In this document: positions 60,158 through 64,000 of the stretch, in pieces
Position numbering within the stretch: the first letter of the stretch is position 1
How the letters are laid out: each line of letters starts with the position of its first letter
Source: Roseateles amylovorans
GTDB lineage: Bacteria > Pseudomonadota > Gammaproteobacteria > Burkholderiales > Burkholderiaceae_C
DNA length: 64,000 bases
Assembly: GCF_025398155.2 (NCBI RefSeq)
Contig: NZ_CP104562.2
Coordinates: forward strand, 372,001 to 436,000
Direction of reading: 5' to 3'
The notes under the pieces: generated by a model
Told to the model about the DNA's origin: nothing
The model's database searches: none
Seen by the model: the letters and a program-made list of their open reading frames with translations, nothing else
Translations under genes and position numbers: made by a program

Positions 60158-62080
60158 TTGAAAGCAGTCACGTCCGTAGACCCGGCTGATCGCGTTGCGC
60201 CCCTGGGCGCCGACGCGCCCGTCGCCGGCCGTCCCGACGCATCGTCGGGCGCCGCTCCTTTGGCGCAGACCGCTTCCCCCCCGATCGCTTCGACGGTTGC
60301 GCCGGCGGCTCCCGCTTTCCCTGCTTCCCACGCTTCGCAGGCCGGTGCGGCTTCGCCGTCCGCCGCCGCCACGATGGCGTCCCCGGTCGACCTGCCGAGT
60401 GAGTCCTGCGATGTGCTGGTCGTCGGCGGCGGCATCAACGGCGCCGGCATTGCCCGCGACTTGGCGGGCCGCGGCTGGCGGGTGGTGCTGGCCGAGGCCT
60501 CGGATTTCGCGGCGCACACCTCGTCGTCGTCCACCAAGCTGATTCACGGCGGTCTGCGTTATCTCGAGTACTACGAGTTCTCGCTGGTGCGCAAGGCGCT
60601 GCAGGAGCGCGAGGTGCTGCTGCGCAGCGCGCCGCACATCATGTGGCCGCTGCGCTTCGTGATGCCGCATGACGCGGCCATGCGACCGGGCTGGATGATC
60701 CGCATCGGCCTGTTCCTTTACGACCACCTGGCCCGCCGCGAGGTGCTGCCGGGCTCGACCGGCGTGGACCTTCGCCGCTCGCCGCTGGGCCGTCCGCTCA
60801 AGACCGCCTACACCCGTGGCTTCGTCTATTCGGACGGTTGGGTCGACGACGCCCGGCTGGTGCTGCTCAATGCGCTCGATGCGCGCGAGAAGGGCGCCGC
60901 CCTGCACACCCGCACCACCGTGGTCGCCGCGCGCCGCGAGGCGGACCAGTGGATCGCCACCCTGCGCGGACCCCGGGGCGAATGGACGGTGCGTGCCCGC
61001 GCCCTGGTGAATGCCGCCGGCCCCTGGGCCGAGAGCTTCCTGCGCGAGACCGCGCGTCCCGCCCGCGACGAGACGCTCGCCACCAAGAGCCTGCGTCTGG
61101 TCAAGGGCAGCCACATCGTGGTCAAGCGTGCCTACGAGCACGACCATGCCTACATCTTCCAGAACCCGGACAAGCGCATCATCTTCGCCATCCCGTATGA
61201 GGACGACTACACCCTGATCGGCACCACCGATGTCGAGCTGGCGCCGGATGCGCTGGCCGGCTTCGGCAAGGCCCGGATCGAGGCGCAGGAGATCGCCTAC
61301 CTCTGCGAGCAGGCCAGCCGCTACTTCGAGAAGCCCATCACCACCGACGACGTGGTCTGGACCTACGCCGGCGTGCGTCCGCTGCTGGACGACGCTTCGG
61401 GCGACCCGTCGGCGGTCACACGAGACTATCTGCTGGAGACGCAACACGACGGCGGCGCCCCGCTGCTGAGCGTGTGGGGCGGCAAGATCACCACCTTCCG
61501 CAAGCTGGCGGAGGATGCGGCCGATCTGGTGGGTGACATGCTGGGCGACCGGCGCACCCCCTGGACCGAAAAGGCCTACCTGCCCGGTGGCGACCTGAGC
61601 GAATGGATCGGCGCGCCGCAGCGGCCCGACACCGATTTCCAACGCCTGCTCACCGCCATCGGCCAGCGCCACGCCTGGCTGCCACCCGTGCTGGCGCGGC
61701 GCCTGGCCCGCGCCTATGGCGCGCGGGTCTCGCGGGTGCTGGCGGGCGCGGAGCGGCTGGCCGACCTGGGCCCGGAGATTGCCCCGGGCCTGCACGAGGC
61801 GGAACTGCGCTACCTGGTCCGGGAGGAATGGGCCACCACCGCGGACGATGTGCTGTGGCGCCGGTCCAAGCTGGGCCTGCATTACGACGATGCGCAACGC
61901 GCCGCCGTGGCGGCCTGGTTCGACGGACCCGGACGCCACGGCGTCGCCGCTCGGCCACTGGACGGGCTGGCGTTGCCCGACTCCCCCGATCTTCTTCCCC
62001 ACAACAACGGCACGTCGCCTGCCAGGGACGACGGCCAGCACAACATGCCAAGAGACAAGCGAGAGACGCCATGGAGCTGA
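60158..62080 (+). CDS. glpD: Glycerol-3-phosphate dehydrogenase, aerobic (FAD)
   Basis: A 640-residue flavoenzyme from a TTG start at 60158, chosen for the AGGAGA 6 bases upstream. The FAD motif (CDVLVVGGGINGAGIARDLA) begins at residue about 83, and STKLIHGGLRYLEYYEFSLVRKAL and TVVWTYAGVRPLL-like blocks fit GlpD. It oxidises glycerol-3-phosphate to dihydroxyacetone phosphate at the membrane. The first 72 residues are Ala/Pro/Ser-rich and absent from typical GlpD (about 500-515 residues). ATG 60374 would start just before the fold but has no ribosome site. It overlaps glpS by 10 bases. Confidence 0.93.
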   Translation: MKAVTSVDPADRVAPLGADAPVAGRPDASSGAAPLAQTASPPIASTVAPAAPAFPASHASQAGAASPSAAATMASPVDLPSESCDVLVVGGGINGAGIARDLAGRGWRVVLAEASDFAAHTSSSSTKLIHGGLRYLEYYEFSLVRKALQEREVLLRSAPHIMWPLRFVMPHDAAMRPGWMIRIGLFLYDHLARREVLPGSTGVDLRRSPLGRPLKTAYTRGFVYSDGWVDDARLVLLNALDAREKGAALHTRTTVVAARREADQWIATLRGPRGEWTVRARALVNAAGPWAESFLRETARPARDETLATKSLRLVKGSHIVVKRAYEHDHAYIFQNPDKRIIFAIPYEDDYTLIGTTDVELAPDALAGFGKARIEAQEIAYLCEQASRYFEKPITTDDVVWTYAGVRPLLDDASGDPSAVTRDYLLETQHDGGAPLLSVWGGKITTFRKLAEDAADLVGDMLGDRRTPWTEKAYLPGGDLSEWIGAPQRPDTDFQRLLTAIGQRHAWLPPVLARRLARAYGARVSRVLAGAERLADLGPEIAPGLHEAELRYLVREEWATTADDVLWRRSKLGLHYDDAQRAAVAAWFDGPGRHGVAARPLDGLALPDSPDLLPHNNGTSPARDDGQHNMPRDKRETPWS

Positions 62081-63141
62081 CACTGCAGGGCGTCAGCCAT
62101 CGGGTGGGGGCCGAGCCCCACCTCTATCCGCTGGACCTGCGGTTGGCGCCCGGCGCGGTCACCGTGCTGCTGGGGGCGACCCAGGCCGGCAAGACCACGC
62201 TGATGCGGCTGATGGCGGGCCTGGACCGACCCAGCGAGGGCCGGGTCACGGTGGACGGCACCGATGTGACCGGCTGGCCGGTGCGGCGGCGGGACGTGGC
62301 GATGGTCTACCAGCAGTTCATCAACTATCCGTCGATGACGGTGCGCGACAACATTGCCTCGCCGCTGAAGATCCGCGCCAAGCTGGACCGCGATGCGATT
62401 CGTGCCCGGGTGCAGCAACTGGCCGAGAAGCTCCACATCGACATGCACCTGGACAAGCTGCCCGCGCAGCTGTCCGGTGGCCAGCAGCAGCGGGTGGCGC
62501 TGGCTCGGGCCTTGGCCAAGCAGGCGCCGCTGATGCTGCTCGACGAGCCGCTGGTCAACCTCGATTACAAGCTGCGCGAAGAACTGCGCGAGGAGCTCAG
62601 CCAGCTGTTCGCCGCTGGTGATTCGACCGTCGTCTACGCCACCACCGAGCCGGCCGAGGCCTTGCTGCTGGGCGGCTACACCGCGGTGATGGATGCCGGC
62701 GAGCTGCTGCAATACGGGCCGACGGCGGAGGTCTTCCATCGACCCGCCTCCCTGCGGGTGGCGCGGGCCTTCAGTGATCCGCCGATGAACCTGATCCTGG
62801 CCCAGGGCCTGGGTGACCGGCTGCAACTCAAGCCGGGCCTGGACCTGATGCTGCCCGGGCAGGGCGGGGTGACCGTCGGTGTGCGGGCCGGCGCGCTGCG
62901 GGTGTCGCAGCAGCCCGGCGACCTCGCGATCCGCGGTCAGGTCGAACTGGCGGAGATCTCCGGCTCCGACACTTTTGTCCATGTGCACAGCGAGGTGGGC
63001 GACCTGGTCGCACAGCTCACCGGAGTGCACGACTTCGAACTGGGGGCGCCCTTGACGCTTTATCTCAACGCCGCCCAGGTCCACGTCTTCGACGCGGCCG
63101 GGCTGCTGACACGCGCCCCCGAGCGCCGGGGAGGCCGCTGA
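62071..63141 (+). CDS. glpS: Glycerol ABC transporter ATPase (GlpS type)
   Basis: A 356-residue ATPase. Walker A GATQAGKTT, signature LSGGQQQR, Walker B LMLLDEP, and a C-terminal regulatory domain (about 230-356). The variant Walker A with GATQA is typical of GlpS in GlpSTPQV glycerol importers. ATG 62071 lies within the glpD end. It shares one base with the glpT start (TGATG). Confidence 0.88.
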   Translation: MELTLQGVSHRVGAEPHLYPLDLRLAPGAVTVLLGATQAGKTTLMRLMAGLDRPSEGRVTVDGTDVTGWPVRRRDVAMVYQQFINYPSMTVRDNIASPLKIRAKLDRDAIRARVQQLAEKLHIDMHLDKLPAQLSGGQQQRVALARALAKQAPLMLLDEPLVNLDYKLREELREELSQLFAAGDSTVVYATTEPAEALLLGGYTAVMDAGELLQYGPTAEVFHRPASLRVARAFSDPPMNLILAQGLGDRLQLKPGLDLMLPGQGGVTVGVRAGALRVSQQPGDLAIRGQVELAEISGSDTFVHVHSEVGDLVAQLTGVHDFELGAPLTLYLNAAQVHVFDAAGLLTRAPERRGGR

Positions 63142-64000
63142 TGGCCCGCATCGACCTGGACCTGGCGCATGCCTATCGCGCCGACCCCCGCGAGGACAGC
63201 GATTACGCGCTGCTGCCGCTGAAGATGAGCTTCGAGGACGGTGGCGCGTATGCGCTGCTCGGCCCGTCCGGCTGCGGCAAGACGACGATGCTCAACATCG
63301 TCTCCGGCCTGCTGCAGCCCTCGCAGGGCAAGGTGAGCTTCGACGGCAAGGACGTCACCGCGCTCACGCCGCAGGCGCGCAACATCGCGCAGGTGTTTCA
63401 GTTCCCCGTCATCTACGACACGATGACGGTGGCGGAGAACCTGGCCTTTCCGCTGCGCAATCGGGGCGTGGCGCCGGACCGCATCAAGGCGCGTGTGGGC
63501 CGCATTGCGGAAATGCTGGAGCTCAGCGGACAGCTGAACCAGCGGGCTGCGGGCCTGACGGCGGATGCCAAGCAGAAGATCTCGCTCGGTCGCGGGCTGG
63601 TGCGGGAGGACGTCTCGGCCGTGCTGTTCGACGAGCCGCTCACCGTCATCGATCCTCACTTGAAGTGGCAACTGCGCCGCAAGCTCAAGCAGATTCACCA
63701 TGAGCTGAAGCTGACGCTGATCTATGTGACCCATGACCAGGTGGAGGCGCTGACCTTCGCCGACCAGATCGTCGTCATGACGCGCGGCCGTGCGGTGCAG
63801 GTCGGCTCGGCGGCGGCGCTGTTCGAGCGTCCGCAGCATCGTTTTGTCGGGCATTTCATCGGCTCGCCGGGCATGAACTTCCTGCCGGGGCGCTTCCTGC
63901 AACTGCCCAAGGGCGGCCTGCTGCAGGTGGCCGGGCAAGACCTGACGCCGCCCGAGGGCGCGCTGGCCCAGCAGCTCGAACAGGCCGGCGAGTTCTCGCT
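63141..64000 (+). CDS. glpT: Glycerol ABC transporter ATPase (GlpT type), partial
   Basis: The first 286 residues of the second ATPase; the 3' end is outside the window. Walker A GPSGCGKTT, Q-loop QFPVIYD, and a modified signature (TADAKQKISLGRGL) in place of LSGGQ, as in GlpT; Walker B VLFDEP and the switch YVTHDQ follow. With GlpS it drives glycerol uptake; the permease and binding-protein genes should lie next. Confidence 0.88.
   Translation, partial: MARIDLDLAHAYRADPREDSDYALLPLKMSFEDGGAYALLGPSGCGKTTMLNIVSGLLQPSQGKVSFDGKDVTALTPQARNIAQVFQFPVIYDTMTVAENLAFPLRNRGVAPDRIKARVGRIAEMLELSGQLNQRAAGLTADAKQKISLGRGLVREDVSAVLFDEPLTVIDPHLKWQLRRKLKQIHHELKLTLIYVTHDQVEALTFADQIVVMTRGRAVQVGSAAALFERPQHRFVGHFIGSPGMNFLPGRFLQLPKGGLLQVAGQDLTPPEGALAQQLEQAGEFS

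Noticed and set aside
59960..62083. A 707-residue minus-strand frame opposite glpD
   Set aside because: Shadow of glpD; no domains and it runs into the glpR promoter region.

Overview
This 64 kb window is GC-rich chromosomal DNA. Its Burkholderiales-like proteins suggest a Roseateles/Mitsuaria-type betaproteobacterium. That assignment is an inference from protein style (two TonB receptors, GlpSTPQV-type glycerol uptake, two Dpp/Opp peptide importers); no rRNA or marker gene is present. I found no tRNA, rRNA, CRISPR array, insertion sequence or prophage.

The left half, about 0.8 to 31.7 kb, is almost wholly a peptidoglycan salvage locus. In order it holds a D-amino acid dehydrogenase (dadA), a cytosolic LD-carboxypeptidase (ldcA), a TonB receptor, a PBP4-type DD-carboxypeptidase lipoprotein (dacB), two tandem paralogues of unknown function, a Tat-exported LdcA-like enzyme, a VanX-type D-Ala-D-Ala dipeptidase (ddpX), a LysR regulator, a complete DppABCDF-type peptide importer (split by a DinJ-YafQ toxin-antitoxin pair), an AmiD-like amidase lipoprotein, a BadF-family amino-sugar kinase, a second TonB receptor, a DigH-like glycoside hydrolase, a NagX-like membrane protein, an AmpG-like permease, MurQ, a YkuD-like lipoprotein and an NAGPA-domain lipoprotein. 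Together these could take cell-wall fragments through the outer membrane, separate glycan from peptide, import both and feed them into amino-sugar and D-alanine catabolism. A T-N11-A dyad (CATAAC-N5-GTTATG) upstream of dppA, with a near copy upstream of murQ and a degenerate one upstream of dacB, suggests one LysR-run regulon.

The middle, 32 to 54.8 kb, is more ordinary: outer-membrane phospholipase PldA, a VOC protein, a MATE exporter, a second peptide ABC importer operon, a membrane-tethered receiver protein coupled to a penicillin-acylase-family enzyme, a GST, XdhC and CoxG-like proteins, an acyltransferase, a WYL regulator, NDH-2, and two M16-family proteins that both lack the zinc motif.

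The right end starts with a yybP-ykoY-type Mn riboswitch ahead of a GDT1/MneA-type exporter. Its conserved 5' motif contains the stop codon of the preceding gene. Next comes an AT-richer AbiEi/AbiEii toxin-antitoxin island with repeated operator-like sequences, then the glycerol locus: glpR-glpK on the minus strand, and divergently glpD, glpS and a truncated glpT running off the window.

Several intergenic gaps carry period-7 tandem repeats; the first gap also carries a long period-6 array. These are not explained by any gene.
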